A DNA stretch of 44,336 nucleotides from an uncultured Bacteroidales bacterium (GCA_905234695.1 CAJOHZ010000012.1:1-44336), one strand, 5' to 3'. Positions 1 through 8,746 are shown, numbered from the stretch's first letter. A program made the numbers and translations. The notes: generated from the sequence alone by a model not told the origin.

Positions 1-58
1 TGGCACATCCTGACGGCTTGTATCCGTTCCTCTATCGTGTGTCTTTTCCTCATAATAA

Positions 59-92
59 AACCCCGAAAGTTTTTTGTCCAACTTTCGGGGTT
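59..92 (-). terminator. Intrinsic terminator downstream of pta
   Basis: A perfect 13-base inverted repeat (59-71 and 80-92, GC-rich core CCCCGAAAG) encloses an 8-base loop. Read on the minus strand it is followed by a T-rich stretch (TTTTATTATG), so it would end transcription coming from pta. It lies 47 bases beyond the pta stop codon. The first 56 bases of the window hold no recognisable gene. Confidence 0.8.
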
Positions 93-138
93 CATTACAC
101 GTGGGGCACAACCCTTTTTGTTATCGTATGCACGAAAC

Positions 139-1143
139 TTATTTCGCGGCGGCTTGGGTGGCGGTGATGGAGACCACGTTGACCACATCGTCGACGCTGC
201 AGCCACGGCTCAGGTCGTTGATGGGGGCGGCCATGCCCTGCATCACAGGACCCACGGCCTCGGCACCGGCGAGACGCTGGACGAGCTTGTAGCAGATATT
301 GCCGCTCTGCAGGTCGGGGAACACCAGGACGTTGGCGCGGCCGGCGATGTCGCTGCCGGGAGCCTTGCTGGCACCCACTTTCGACACGATGGCGGCATCG
401 GCCTGCAGTTCGCCGTCGAGCTTGACGTTGGGGTCGAGCTCATGGGCCACACGGGTGGCCTCGATGACCTTGTCGACCAGCTCATGCTTGGCGCTGCCTT
501 TGGTGGAGAAGCTCAGGATGGCCACACGGGGCTCCTCGAAGCCGGCGATGGCCTTGGCGGTCTGGGCGCTCACCACGGCAATCTGGCCCAGCTCCTCTGC
601 GCTGGGGCAGGGAGTGGCGGCGCAGTCGGCGAAGACAAACATGCCGTTCTCGCCATAGGTAGTGTCTTTCAGAATCATGATGAAGGCTCCGCTCACCACG
701 CTGACGCCGGGGAGGGTCTTGACAATCTGGAAGGCAGGACGCAGCACATCGCCCGTGGCATTGCGGGCACCGGCCACCTCACCGTCGGCATCGCCGTTCT
801 TGATGAGCAGGCAGGCGAGATACAGCGGGTCTTCCACCAGGCGCATGGCCTCGTCCATCTGCATGCCTTTCTTCTTGCGGATTTCACAGAGCATCTGGGC
901 GTAGAACTCCTTGCGGGGGTTGCTGACGGGGTCGATGATGGTGGCCTTGTCGATGTGGGTGAGGCCCCACTGGCTGGCGAGCCCTTTGATTTCGCCCTCG
1001 TTGCCGAGGAGGATGAGACGGGCGATACCTTCTTTGAGGATGATGTCGGCGGCTTTGAGGGTGCGTTCCTCAGTACCTTCGGCCAGGACGATGGTCTTGT
1101 TCGCGGCCTTGGCTTTTGCACGGATTTGTTCTAAGAGAGTCAT
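139..1143 (-). CDS. pta: Phosphate acetyltransferase
   Basis: Catalyses acetyl-CoA + phosphate <-> acetyl phosphate + CoA, the step linking acetyl-CoA to acetate and ATP formation with acetate kinase in the cytoplasm. The 334-residue protein has the length of the short, single-domain Pta class (no N-terminal DRTGG/BioD-like regulatory part). Family features visible are the N-terminal IVLAEGTEERTLKAA segment, the central ARNATGDVLRPAFQIVKT substrate region and the C-terminal VFPDLQSGNICYKL segment. It is the last gene of a minus-strand series; no acetate kinase gene lies between it and the window edge, and a terminator follows at 59-92. No promoter was seen in the 53-base gap upstream. Confidence 0.95.
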   Translation of the reverse strand: MTLLEQIRAKAKAANKTIVLAEGTEERTLKAADIILKEGIARLILLGNEGEIKGLASQWGLTHIDKATIIDPVSNPRKEFYAQMLCEIRKKKGMQMDEAMRLVEDPLYLACLLIKNGDADGEVAGARNATGDVLRPAFQIVKTLPGVSVVSGAFIMILKDTTYGENGMFVFADCAATPCPSAEELGQIAVVSAQTAKAIAGFEEPRVAILSFSTKGSAKHELVDKVIEATRVAHELDPNVKLDGELQADAAIVSKVGASKAPGSDIAGRANVLVFPDLQSGNICYKLVQRLAGAEAVGPVMQGMAAPINDLSRGCSVDDVVNVVSITATQAAAK

Positions 1144-1196
1144 GTCTTATGTGTTTTATTGTTATTATAATTGGTTGCATTCGTCGGACGGGGGCC

Positions 1197-3308
1197 TTAG
1201 TCGAAGAATTTCCACGTCATGCCGTAGAAAAGGCCGAAGGGCTGCCCCGGATAGTGCGGGAGGAGGAAGTAATGCGCCTCTGGCTCTAGCAGGCAGTTGA
1301 GGTGGCCAGCCTTCACGTAGATGGTGGCGCGTTTGATTTGCAGGTTGACAAACATGTCGGCCCAGAGGTAGTTGCCCACCTTCACCGCATCCTGGCGGTA
1401 GAAGACCCCCAACGCGGGGTTGTAGCCGTCGGCGTAGAAGGCGGTATGATAGCGCATGTCGACTCCCACCTGCGTGTGCAGCGCGCGGTGGAAGAGGTAG
1501 AAGTCGGTATAGAACGAGTTCTTGGTGGCGAACAGCGGCACGCGCAGCTGCTGCTCGTCGCTGCTATGCTGCACCATGTGCTGCATGTCGAGGTGCAGCC
1601 AGTTCCAGAATTGGAGGCGTATGTCGGCCTGCGCCTGCAGGAGCAGGACATCCCCTGTGGTCTGACAGGTGCGGTAGGCGGCGTCGAACCAGACGTTGCG
1701 GCCCACATTGCTGGCGGAGGCGCTGATATCGAACCACGGGGAGTTATAGGCGAGGCTGACCTTCCGAAGGCTGATACTGGCGAGGGTGGTGATGCCGGTG
1801 CCTGCCAGCCGGGCGGGGAGTTCGTAGATGATGTCCGATGATGTCTCGGCGCTAACGGCCTGAAGGGTGAAGCGGCTCCACTCGGCTCCCGCGCTATCGC
1901 GCAGGGGCACCGTCATCTCGGCCTGCAGGCGGTACAATCCCTCGCCGATGCAGGTCTCGCCCGAAGCCGAAAGCAGGGCGAAGGAGCCCAGCCGCACATC
2001 GGTGCGCAGATAGGGATAGAAGTACTTGTGGGCATAGTCGGTGCCGACGCTGTCCATCATCTCCAGCCTGTCCATCTCGGGGCGGATACCGAGGGTGAGT
2101 TTGACCGGGTTGTGCCAGCGATAGTCGAGGTAGGCATCGTTGGTCCAATACAGGCGGCCTTCGAAATGGCTGTAGCGGGTGGAGTCGATATAGCGGTACT
2201 TCTGCCGGTTGTATTGCGCTTCGAGGCCGAAGACCCCGCTGTTGACCATGCGGGGAGTTCGTGGGGAGATGGTGTCGTAGCCGGTGACGGTGTCGCGAAG
2301 TTCGCAACGCCATTTCAGTTCCGGCACGCGGCTGCTGTCGCCGGGGTGGGTATGCCACAGGGTATCGCACCCCAGGGTGTCGACATACGAGGCGTGTATC
2401 GGGCGGTACCACACCACCTGGCGCACCGTGTTGTAGGACTGCCGTGCGAAAAGGGCAAGGTCGTTGCTGAGGCTCTGGCGCGAGGTCTCGTTGACGGGGA
2501 TGCCGGTGGGGTTGCTGATACGCTTGTAGATGAAGATGTCGTCGTCCGAAAGGCCCCCGTTCTCGCCCAGCATCAGCCGCTGCCATATAACGCCGGCGGT
2601 GAGTAGATAGCGGGCATTGCGGGAGTAGTAGTTGGTGGTCACGTCCAGCAGATGGTCCACCGCACCGTCATTGTCGTACACCCCCGTGGGGGAATAGAGG
2701 TGATAGTCGAATGCCGCATTCCAGCGGGGGGTGATATTCTGCGAATGGGTGAAGAAGACCTGATAGTCCTTCTTCAGCGAACTGTTGTACGAGAGCGCCG
2801 TGTAGGGGTGCTGCGCCTGATAGAAATTCACGTTATCGGGGGTCTTGTAGAACCCCGGCGTGGTGCAGGGACGGTAGTTGCTTGCGAGGCTCCCGTCGAA
2901 AGCGGGAAAGAGGGAGACATGGGGGTGGCCCATCTCGCCGGCGGTGAGATAGAAATCGCCGTTGAAGCCATCGATGAGGTCGTAGAACTGCGCACCCGTC
3001 GGCGAGAGCGACGGGTGGCTGAAATCCATGAATTTGGTCTGCATCGGCAACCGATGGAAGAGGAACACGGAGGCTTGGAGGAGGCTATCGGGGATGTCCT
3101 CGTGGTATTCGAGCCCTGCGGGCTGTTTCTCTTCAGTGGTGTCGGCCTCGATGTCGGGTGCGATGGGGGTCGACGTGCGTTTGGCGTCGGGCGACAGGGT
3201 GGCCTTGCCGAAGGTCTGCGGTCCGATGGTGGTAGGAATCACCTGTCCCCGACCTGCCACGGCAAGGAGGAGTAACAACAGCAGTGGTATGAACTTGCGC
3301 AACGCCAA
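1197..3308 (-). CDS. Putative outer-membrane porin (Porin_10-like)
   Basis: A protein of about 700 residues with an N-terminal signal peptide (LRKFIPLLLLLLLAVAGRGQ) and a long, aromatic-rich, beta-strand-like body ending in Phe-Phe-Asp. Segments such as FLFHRLPMQTKFMDFSHPSL and the YN/NFYQAQHPYTALSY region resemble the Bacteroidetes putative porin family PF14121; this is from memory of the family. The reading frame stays open upstream into trxB, but those residues overlap trxB out of frame and precede the signal peptide. The likely start is therefore a TTG at 3308 (or 3302), since no ATG lies between the trxB stop codon and the signal peptide in this frame. It follows trxB by only a few bases, suggesting co-transcription. 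The transported substrate is unknown. Confidence 0.72.
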   Translation of the reverse strand: MALRKFIPLLLLLLLAVAGRGQVIPTTIGPQTFGKATLSPDAKRTSTPIAPDIEADTTEEKQPAGLEYHEDIPDSLLQASVFLFHRLPMQTKFMDFSHPSLSPTGAQFYDLIDGFNGDFYLTAGEMGHPHVSLFPAFDGSLASNYRPCTTPGFYKTPDNVNFYQAQHPYTALSYNSSLKKDYQVFFTHSQNITPRWNAAFDYHLYSPTGVYDNDGAVDHLLDVTTNYYSRNARYLLTAGVIWQRLMLGENGGLSDDDIFIYKRISNPTGIPVNETSRQSLSNDLALFARQSYNTVRQVVWYRPIHASYVDTLGCDTLWHTHPGDSSRVPELKWRCELRDTVTGYDTISPRTPRMVNSGVFGLEAQYNRQKYRYIDSTRYSHFEGRLYWTNDAYLDYRWHNPVKLTLGIRPEMDRLEMMDSVGTDYAHKYFYPYLRTDVRLGSFALLSASGETCIGEGLYRLQAEMTVPLRDSAGAEWSRFTLQAVSAETSSDIIYELPARLAGTGITTLASISLRKVSLAYNSPWFDISASASNVGRNVWFDAAYRTCQTTGDVLLLQAQADIRLQFWNWLHLDMQHMVQHSSDEQQLRVPLFATKNSFYTDFYLFHRALHTQVGVDMRYHTAFYADGYNPALGVFYRQDAVKVGNYLWADMFVNLQIKRATIYVKAGHLNCLLEPEAHYFLLPHYPGQPFGLFYGMTWKFFD

Positions 3309-3312
3309 GACA

Positions 3313-4242
3313 TTAATGAGCTTGCAGGAACCGTTCCACATCCATGGCGGCCATGCAGCCCCTGCCAGCGGCCACGACGGCCTGCCGATAGTTGGGGTCG
3401 CACACATCGCCAGCGGCGAAGACGCCCGGGACACTGGTCGCACAGCCGGGGTGCTGTATCTTGATATACCCCTGCTCGTCCAGTTCCAGCTGTCCTTTCA
3501 GGAAGTCTGTATTGGGCTGATGGCCGATGGCCACGAAGAAACCCGCAATGTCGATATGGCGCATCTCGCCGGTGACGACATTCCGCAGGTCGGCACCCGT
3601 GACCCCGTCGAGGTCGTTGCCGCAAATCTCGGCCGTGGTGCTGTCCCACACCATCTCTATCTTCGGGTTTGTGAGCACGCGGTGCTGCATCGACTTCGAG
3701 GCGCGCAGCTCGTGACGGCGGTGGATGAGGTAGACCTTGCGGCAGAGGATGGAGAGGTAGTTGGCCTCCTCGCAGGCGGTGTCGCCGCCACCCACCACCG
3801 CGACATCCAACCCTTTATAGAAATAGCCGTCGCAGGTGGCGCAGGCGCTCACGCCCTGGCCGTAGAGTTTCTTCTCGCTTTCGAGTCCTAGCCAACGGGC
3901 CGAGGCACCGGTGGCCACGATGATTGTCTCCGCCTCGATGGTGTCGCCGTGGTTGTCGGTGCAGACAAAGGGGCGCTTGGAGAGGTCGATGTCGAGGATA
4001 TAGCCGGAACGCACGTCGGCACCGAAGCGTTGGGCCTGGCGGCGCAGGTCGTCCATCATGGCGGTGCCGGAGACCCCTTCGGGATAGCCCGGGAAATTCT
4101 CAATATCGGTGGTGATGGTCAGCTGTCCGCCGGGCTGCATCCCTTCGTACAGGATGGGTTTGATGTCGGCACGGCCGGTGTAGATGCCGGCGGTGAAGCC
4201 CGCGGGGCCTGAGCCAATAATCAAGCAACGAGTGTGGGTCAT
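3313..4242 (-). CDS. trxB: Thioredoxin-disulfide reductase
   Basis: An NADPH-dependent flavoprotein that keeps cytoplasmic thioredoxin reduced. The 309-residue length is typical. The FAD-binding GSGPAG is at residues 10-15, the redox-active CATC at 134-137, the NADPH-binding GGGDTA at 151-156, and the phosphate-binding HRRHELR near 174-180. A late GVFAAGDV-type FAD motif is also present. Start and stop agree with family length. It lies between a YbhN-like membrane protein gene upstream and a porin gene immediately downstream. Confidence 0.96.
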   Translation of the reverse strand: MTHTRCLIIGSGPAGFTAGIYTGRADIKPILYEGMQPGGQLTITTDIENFPGYPEGVSGTAMMDDLRRQAQRFGADVRSGYILDIDLSKRPFVCTDNHGDTIEAETIIVATGASARWLGLESEKKLYGQGVSACATCDGYFYKGLDVAVVGGGDTACEEANYLSILCRKVYLIHRRHELRASKSMQHRVLTNPKIEMVWDSTTAEICGNDLDGVTGADLRNVVTGEMRHIDIAGFFVAIGHQPNTDFLKGQLELDEQGYIKIQHPGCATSVPGVFAAGDVCDPNYRQAVVAAGRGCMAAMDVERFLQAH

Positions 4243-4281
4243 GGTAAGGGGGATTAAAGGGTTGTATATTTTTCGGGGTGC

Positions 4282-5346
4282 CTAGGCATTCCCGGACTTT
4301 TCTTGATTTTTCTTTTTTAGTGAGAAGTAAATGAGGTAGGCGGCCCCGACGGCGATGACCACGGCCTGCTGGCTACCCCACAGCAGCCATCCGCAGGCGG
4401 TGCCCACCTGCATACTCACGCCGTAGATGCCCAACGCCAGCTGCACCAGCACCGGGTACACGCCGATGCCGCCCTGCGAGAAGGTCATCCCCACGGTGCC
4501 GAAGAGGTACACCACAAAGGCGGCGCCGAGGCCGAAGCCCTTGGTCTCGCCGAAGGCCTGGAAGATGATGAGGCCACCCAGAATATAGAGCAGATAGATG
4601 ATGATACTGTAGACCACGAAGAGCACCGTGCGACGGCCACCCATGTGAAGGATGCTCTTGACGCCGTCGATCATGCCGCGCACCATGTCGTCGATTTTCT
4701 TGAAGAACTTGATATGCAGCAGGCGGTACCAGACATAGCGGTAGAAGATATAGGCCAGCACGGCCAGAATCACCAGCACGCCGACAATCATCACCATATT
4801 GGGCAGGTTGTCGTATTTCTCCGAGAGGGTGTTGTACAGCCAGTCTTTCGCCTGGCCGAACATGGCCAGCATGCCGATGACGACAATCAGCGCGAAGGCC
4901 AGCGTGTCTATCAGACGTTCCGTGACAACGGTGCCGAGCGATTTCTCCACAAGGATGCCCTCGCTGGTGCGCAGGGTGGCGCAACGCAGCACCTCGCCGG
5001 CGCGGGGGAAGGCCAGGTTGGCCAGGTAGGCCACCACCACCGAGCCAAAGATGTTGTTGACACCGGGCTTGCAGCCCAGCGGGGTGAACAGCAGCCGCCA
5101 CCGAAGGGCGCGCACAAAATGGCTCAGCAGACAGCAAACCATCGCCACGGCCACCCACAGGTAGTCGGCCTCCTGAAAAGACTGCCAGATGGCCTTTTTC
5201 TGCTCCGGGTCGAGCTTTAACAGAAACCAGTAGATAAAGAACACCCCGATACCAAGGAACAGCACCAGTTTGGCGATATCTTTCAGCCGATTGGCTTTCT
5301 TACGTTTGGGTGTTTGAGGGGCGTCGGTGGAGACAGCAGACTGCAT
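4282..5346 (-). CDS. YbhN/LPG-synthase-TM-type flippase-family membrane protein
   Basis: An integral membrane protein of about 354 residues with seven or eight hydrophobic segments, matching the lysylphosphatidylglycerol synthetase transmembrane region family (PF03706; YbhN/AglD2-like). Family features are an N-terminal helix, the HFVRALRWRLLFTPLG segment, FPRAGEVLRCATLRTSEGI, and the GGIGVYPVLVQLALG segment near the C-terminus. The C-terminal synthetase domain of MprF is absent, so lysyl transfer is not expected; related proteins are suspected of lipid or glycan translocation. The open frame extends to 5427 but would overlap panD by 62 bases, so the internal ATG at 5346 is preferred. It lies 19 bases after panD. 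Confidence 0.82.
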   Translation of the reverse strand: MQSAVSTDAPQTPKRKKANRLKDIAKLVLFLGIGVFFIYWFLLKLDPEQKKAIWQSFQEADYLWVAVAMVCCLLSHFVRALRWRLLFTPLGCKPGVNNIFGSVVVAYLANLAFPRAGEVLRCATLRTSEGILVEKSLGTVVTERLIDTLAFALIVVIGMLAMFGQAKDWLYNTLSEKYDNLPNMVMIVGVLVILAVLAYIFYRYVWYRLLHIKFFKKIDDMVRGMIDGVKSILHMGGRRTVLFVVYSIIIYLLYILGGLIIFQAFGETKGFGLGAAFVVYLFGTVGMTFSQGGIGVYPVLVQLALGIYGVSMQVGTACGWLLWGSQQAVVIAVGAAYLIYFSLKKKNQEKSGNA

Positions 5347-5365
5347 ACTGGCGGGGTTGAACGGG

Positions 5366-5710
5366 TTATCCAAGGCGGTTGTGCTGGGGGAAGATGACGG
5401 TGGGATGCCACTGACGGGCCTCTTCAAGGTCCATCATGGCATAGGAGGCGATGATAATCAAATTGCCCACGGAGGCCAGATGGGCCGCCGCACCGTTGAT
5501 ACCGATGACACCACTCCCCCGCTCTCCTTTGATGGCGTAAGTGTGGAAACGCTCGCCGTTGGTGATATTGTAGATATCCACCTGTTCGTTCTCTATGATT
5601 CCCGCAGCTTCCATCAACGCCTCGTCAATGGTAATGCTGCCGATATAGTCCAAATCCGCCTCAGTGACGGTAACTCTATGAATCTTAGATTTTAGTACAT
5701 TAACCAGCAT
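5366..5710 (-). CDS. panD: Aspartate 1-decarboxylase
   Basis: A pyruvoyl-dependent enzyme converting L-aspartate to beta-alanine for pantothenate and CoA synthesis. The 114-residue proenzyme keeps the residues known from E. coli PanD: Lys9, the Gly24-Ser25 self-cleavage site in YIGSIT, Arg54, Tyr58 and the GAAAHL segment that contacts the active site. A Bacteroidetes-type -7 element lies 15 bases upstream of the start, so it is probably the first gene of the panD/ybhN-like/trxB/porin/pta series. No other pantothenate gene is in the window. Confidence 0.96.
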   Translation of the reverse strand: MLVNVLKSKIHRVTVTEADLDYIGSITIDEALMEAAGIIENEQVDIYNITNGERFHTYAIKGERGSGVIGINGAAAHLASVGNLIIIASYAMMDLEEARQWHPTVIFPQHNRLG

Positions 5711-5724
5711 GTCGTCTTTTTTTG

Positions 5725-5732
5725 CAAAGATA
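5725..5732 (-). promoter_or_regulatory. -7 promoter element of panD
   Basis: TATCTTTG on the minus strand fits the Bacteroidetes primary-sigma -7 consensus TAnnTTTG. It sits 15 bases before the panD ATG, implying a very short leader. No clear TTTG -33 element is seen at the usual spacing. Confidence 0.6.
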
Positions 5733-5797
5733 CGGAAAAAATCTGACTCTACGCATTTATTGCCTCACTTTTCCCCCTCCGCAGGAGCGCGGCGGCA

Positions 5798-6304
5798 CTA
5801 GAACCACACGATAAGCATCAGCAGCAGGAACACGATGACGCCGTAGAGGAGTATTCTGGAACTGGGGGCGGGCTTCATGTAGTCCGAGTCTGCGATATCG
5901 AACCGACGATGGATTTTGATGCGGTGCTTCTGGGTGCGGTACTTCTCGGCCAGCGAGGGCTCAACGGCGGGCATCGCCTCCGCCCCCTCTCCTCCCCCAG
6001 CGTCGGAGAAGCGAGGCTGATAGTAGAAGGTGGGCATGGCACGTTTGCGGAAAAGGTCTTTCACTGTGAGTTTATGACTCTCCTCCAGCCGCTTGCGTTC
6101 TATCTCACGAACCTTGCGCTGAAAGTATTCCAAATCCACGCCATCCTCCGACTGCGAATCGCCGTTTTCCGACGACTGAAGGTCAATCGACGACGACTCC
6201 TGCTCCGTGGCGTATTTCTTCTTCACCGCCTCCCATTTCTCTTTTTCGGGGTCATAGAAGCGGGGCTCGTAATGGAACTGACGGGGTTTCGATACTTCGA
6301 ACAT
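5798..6304 (-). CDS. Small C-terminally anchored membrane protein, function unknown
   Basis: A 168-residue protein. It begins MFEVSKPRQFHYEPRFYDPE, repeats a similar aromatic motif near residue 93 (TFYYQPRFSD), has charged, low-complexity stretches between, and ends in one hydrophobic helix (ILLYGVIVFLLLMLIVWF). Tail-anchored proteins of this shape are common near the start of Bacteroidales operons, but their role is not known to me. The gene stands alone between panD and the cyclo-ligase gene. Its start codon lies next to the 7-bp repeat spacer at 6307-6432. Confidence 0.7.
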   Translation of the reverse strand: MFEVSKPRQFHYEPRFYDPEKEKWEAVKKKYATEQESSSIDLQSSENGDSQSEDGVDLEYFQRKVREIERKRLEESHKLTVKDLFRKRAMPTFYYQPRFSDAGGGEGAEAMPAVEPSLAEKYRTQKHRIKIHRRFDIADSDYMKPAPSSRILLYGVIVFLLLMLIVWF

Positions 6305-6306
6305 GG

Positions 6307-6432
6307 GAGATTAGTGATTGGTGGTTGGTGAGTTTTAGTTTTTAGTTTTCAGTTCTTAGTTTAAGTAATCCGTGACACGTGATTAGTGGCCGTGACACGA
6401 GAGAGGTGTTGGGAATTAGGGATTGGTGAGGA
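6307..6432. repeat. Degenerate 7-bp-period tandem repeat spacer
   Basis: Eighteen successive heptamers can be read without a gap, e.g. GTGATTG, GTGGTTG, TTAGTTT, TTAGTTT, TCAGTTC, TTAGTTT, and again GGAATTA, GGGATTG at the far end. The unit sequence drifts but the 7-base phase holds. The array starts two bases from the start of the upstream protein gene and covers the last codons and the stop of the cyclo-ligase gene. It contains no terminator-like hairpin. Confidence 0.65.
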
Positions 6433-6952
6433 CGGTATTCATGGGGATGTCGAAAGGTTCAACGGGCACTTGGTCCACCATCTGGAAATGGAAGGCAACG
6501 CCTACCTTGAAGGCGTTGGGTGTGGACTTCAACAGGCGGTCGTAGAAACCGCGGCCGCGACCCATGCGGTTGTTCTGGCGGTCGAATGCCACGCCGGGCA
6601 CCACAATCATCTCCACCTTGTCCAACGCGGTGAACTCGGGGCCGGTGGGTTCCCCGATGCCGAACTGCTCGCCCGACCGCATACATGCGGGGCCCGTATA
6701 CTGGCGCAGGCGCAACTCATCGCCGTCGACACAGGGCAGCAGCAACCGTTTGGTGAGATACCAGCGGTTCACGAAGTCGTGCGTCTGCACCTCGTCGTCC
6801 ATCGACCAGTACAGCAACACGGTCTCCGCCTGCTGGAACTGCGGCAGTTGCTCCACCTTCCGCATAATGGGTTCCGACAGCCGTTCTTTCTCATGAAAAG
6901 GGACGGCCTGTTTGGCCGCCCTTATCCGTTTGCGCAGTTCTTGTTTCGTCAT
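6416..6952 (-). CDS. 5-formyltetrahydrofolate cyclo-ligase
   Basis: An ATP-dependent enzyme converting 5-formyl-THF to 5,10-methenyl-THF, returning the storage form of folate to the one-carbon pool. The 178-residue protein begins MTKQELRKRIRAAKQAV and carries the family signature GRGRGFYDRLL, preceded by PGVAFDRQNNRMG. The frame stays open to 6973, but the ATG at 6952 gives the usual family N-terminus. The stop codon and last few residues lie in the 7-bp repeat spacer, so the C-terminal end may have been redefined by repeat expansion. Confidence 0.93.
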   Translation of the reverse strand: MTKQELRKRIRAAKQAVPFHEKERLSEPIMRKVEQLPQFQQAETVLLYWSMDDEVQTHDFVNRWYLTKRLLLPCVDGDELRLRQYTGPACMRSGEQFGIGEPTGPEFTALDKVEMIVVPGVAFDRQNNRMGRGRGFYDRLLKSTPNAFKVGVAFHFQMVDQVPVEPFDIPMNTVLTNP

Positions 6953-7009
6953 CGCAAAAAATGGGAATAGCACTATTCACTTATCGCGGTTCACGAATCG
7001 CAGTTCCCC

Positions 7010-7447
7010 TTAGAAGGGCAAATCCTCCTCGGGTTTCAGCGGCGAGGCGAACGCGGGGGCTGCGGCCGCAGGGGCGGCAGGGGCAGCGGCAGGAGCCGCG
7101 GCGGGGGCGGGAGCACCGGCAGCGGGAGCCGCGGCAGGCCACGTATATCCCGTGGCGGCCGGAGGCATCTGGCCGGGGACGTAGTTCTGTATGCGCGAGC
7201 AACGCAGGTCGGTATACCAACGGTCGTTGAATTCCCTCGATTCGGGCGAGAAGTTGACTACCACAGGGCTGTTCAGGGCGATATTCTGCACCATCGCCAG
7301 ACGGTCCTCGCCAAAGGTGGTGAAGGCCACCTGACGCGGATACTCACCGTCGGTCTGTATGACAAATCCTCCCCGTACCCAGGGACCACGCTGACTTTCA
7401 CCTCTTGTTTCCGGCAAAATCTTGATTAATGTACCTGTAATTTCCAT
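7010..7447 (-). CDS. DUF3127 protein (OB-fold, SSB-like)
   Basis: A 145-residue protein. Its first 95 residues (MEITGTLIKILPETRG, WVRGGFVIQT, QVAFTTFG, VNFSPESREFNDRWYTDLR) match DUF3127 of Bacteroidetes. The DUF3127 fold resembles single-stranded DNA-binding OB domains, so nucleic-acid binding is plausible but unproven. The rest is an Ala/Pro-rich linker ending in the acidic tip PEEDLPF. That tip resembles the acidic, Phe-ending tail by which SSB recruits partner proteins; this is my inference. The upstream leader appears to contain a 164-bp inverted-repeat element. Confidence 0.85.
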   Translation of the reverse strand: MEITGTLIKILPETRGESQRGPWVRGGFVIQTDGEYPRQVAFTTFGEDRLAMVQNIALNSPVVVNFSPESREFNDRWYTDLRCSRIQNYVPGQMPPAATGYTWPAAAPAAGAPAPAAAPAAAPAAPAAAAPAFASPLKPEEDLPF

Positions 7448-7464
7448 AGTATATCGTTTTTATT

Positions 7465-7628
7465 AGAAACTGTTTAAATTTAATTGATGGATTTTGTTAT
7501 ACAGCAAGGCGAGCAGATTTGTCTTCTTTTTGAGGGAGCAATGGGGGACCATTGTGACCGAAAAAAGGAGGGAAAGATGCCGCTTTGATGTTTTAAGAAA
7601 AACATTGGATTAATTTTAAACAGTTTCT
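7465..7628. mobile_element. MITE-like element with 20-bp terminal inverted repeats
   Basis: The sequence starts AGAAACTGTTTAAATTTAAT and ends in its reverse complement with one mismatch (19 of 20 matching). The 164-bp interior has no open frame of note. No convincing target-site duplication is visible. Size and ends fit a miniature inverted-repeat element whose transposase is elsewhere. It could instead be a hairpin-forming regulatory leader, because it lies between a -7 promoter element (7679-7686) and the DUF3127 start. Confidence 0.55.
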
Positions 7629-7678
7629 CATTGTTTACCAATTACTTGTACGGCATCATGCGATACCGAACCATCTTA

Positions 7679-7686
7679 CAAAGATA
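7679..7686 (-). promoter_or_regulatory. Probable -7 element upstream of the DUF3127 gene
   Basis: TATCTTTG on the minus strand matches TAnnTTTG. Transcription from here would give a leader of about 220 bases carrying the inverted-repeat element. No good -33 element is seen. Confidence 0.45.
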
Positions 7687-7737
7687 GATAAAATTTCCTT
7701 ATGCCAGGGAAAAAGTTATCAACAGCATGTGGGTTTC

Positions 7738-8667
7738 CTACCTTCGCGTGCGACGTTGGAAGTACAGGATGAGCAGGATGGTGATGATGACCATCACGCC
7801 GATGACACACCAGAAGGAGGTCACGTTGGTGATAAAGGGGAATTCGAGATTCATGCCGAAGAGACCCGTCACCACCGTCAGCGGCAGCATGATGGTCGAG
7901 AAATAGGTCAGCACTCGCATAATCTCGTTGGTGCGGTTGGCCTGCAAAGAATCGAAGGTTTTGGAGAGGCCTTCAATCAACTCGCCATAGTCCTCAATCG
8001 AGTCGAACATCTTCTGGTACTGGTCCAGAATATTGCCCCAGTAGTCTTCCATGTCCAGCACCTCGGGGTCCACAAAGCCTTTGATGGTACCGCCCTCGAA
8101 CATGTGCAATAACCGCAGTTGGGGTTTGAAGGTGGTGTTGAGCAGGATGATGTTCCGTCGCGTGATGGAGATGAGTTCGATGATGCTGCGGGCCTTCTTG
8201 TTGAAGATGTCGTAGTTGATCAAGTCCACCTCGGCACCCACCCGCATGATGAGCGTATAGGTCTCCAGCATCAGCCGGTCCAGGATATGGTAGAGCAGGA
8301 GGTCGCTCGACGAAAGCTTTTCCTTCACGGCCTCGTCGTCCTCCTGAAGGTCTTCCTGTATCTCCTCATACAGTTTTTTCACCACCCAGTGCGACTTGCC
8401 GATGGTGATGATATAATCCTTGCCCCAGAAGATTTTCACCTCCCGGATGCGGATGAACTTGTTGCCTTTGTCGAAATAGGGGAAATGTAGAATCAGGAAG
8501 TAGTAATCGTCGTATTCATCGATTTTCGGTCGTTGGTTGGTGCCTCGACAGTCCTCGATATCCAGGGGGTGGAAGTGGTATTCTTCTAACAGATAGCGGT
8601 AGTCCTCTTCACTCGGATTGGTGATGTGCTGCCATTTCAAAGACTGGTATTGGATAGTCTCTATCAT
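7738..8667 (-). CDS. corA: CorA-family magnesium/divalent cation channel
   Basis: Inner-membrane Mg2+ (possibly Co2+/Ni2+) channel, working as a pentamer. The 309-residue protein has a long cytoplasmic N-terminal part, an extended helix, and two C-terminal transmembrane helices joined by GLFGMNLEFPF, which holds the GMN selectivity signature of CorA. The C-terminus ends in a basic cluster (FQRRTRR), as expected for a cytoplasmic tail. It is a single-gene unit with a -7 element about 80 bases upstream. Confidence 0.93.
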   Translation of the reverse strand: MIETIQYQSLKWQHITNPSEEDYRYLLEEYHFHPLDIEDCRGTNQRPKIDEYDDYYFLILHFPYFDKGNKFIRIREVKIFWGKDYIITIGKSHWVVKKLYEEIQEDLQEDDEAVKEKLSSSDLLLYHILDRLMLETYTLIMRVGAEVDLINYDIFNKKARSIIELISITRRNIILLNTTFKPQLRLLHMFEGGTIKGFVDPEVLDMEDYWGNILDQYQKMFDSIEDYGELIEGLSKTFDSLQANRTNEIMRVLTYFSTIMLPLTVVTGLFGMNLEFPFITNVTSFWCVIGVMVIITILLILYFQRRTRR

Positions 8668-8746
8668 GGATTTACCTCCCTTTCTTTTTGACGATCAGCG
8701 TGATGGTCAGTATTCTACATTCGTTTACGGGTTTTGTTTATCGGTG

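Noticed and set aside
37..1134. Long open frames opposite pta, tamL, proS and other GC-rich genes
   Set aside because: They are antisense or out-of-frame shadows: biased composition, no family match, and fully overlapped by well-supported genes.
3309..3443. N-terminal 45-residue extension of the porin reading frame
   Set aside because: It overlaps trxB in another frame and precedes the signal peptide, so it is not part of the mature gene.
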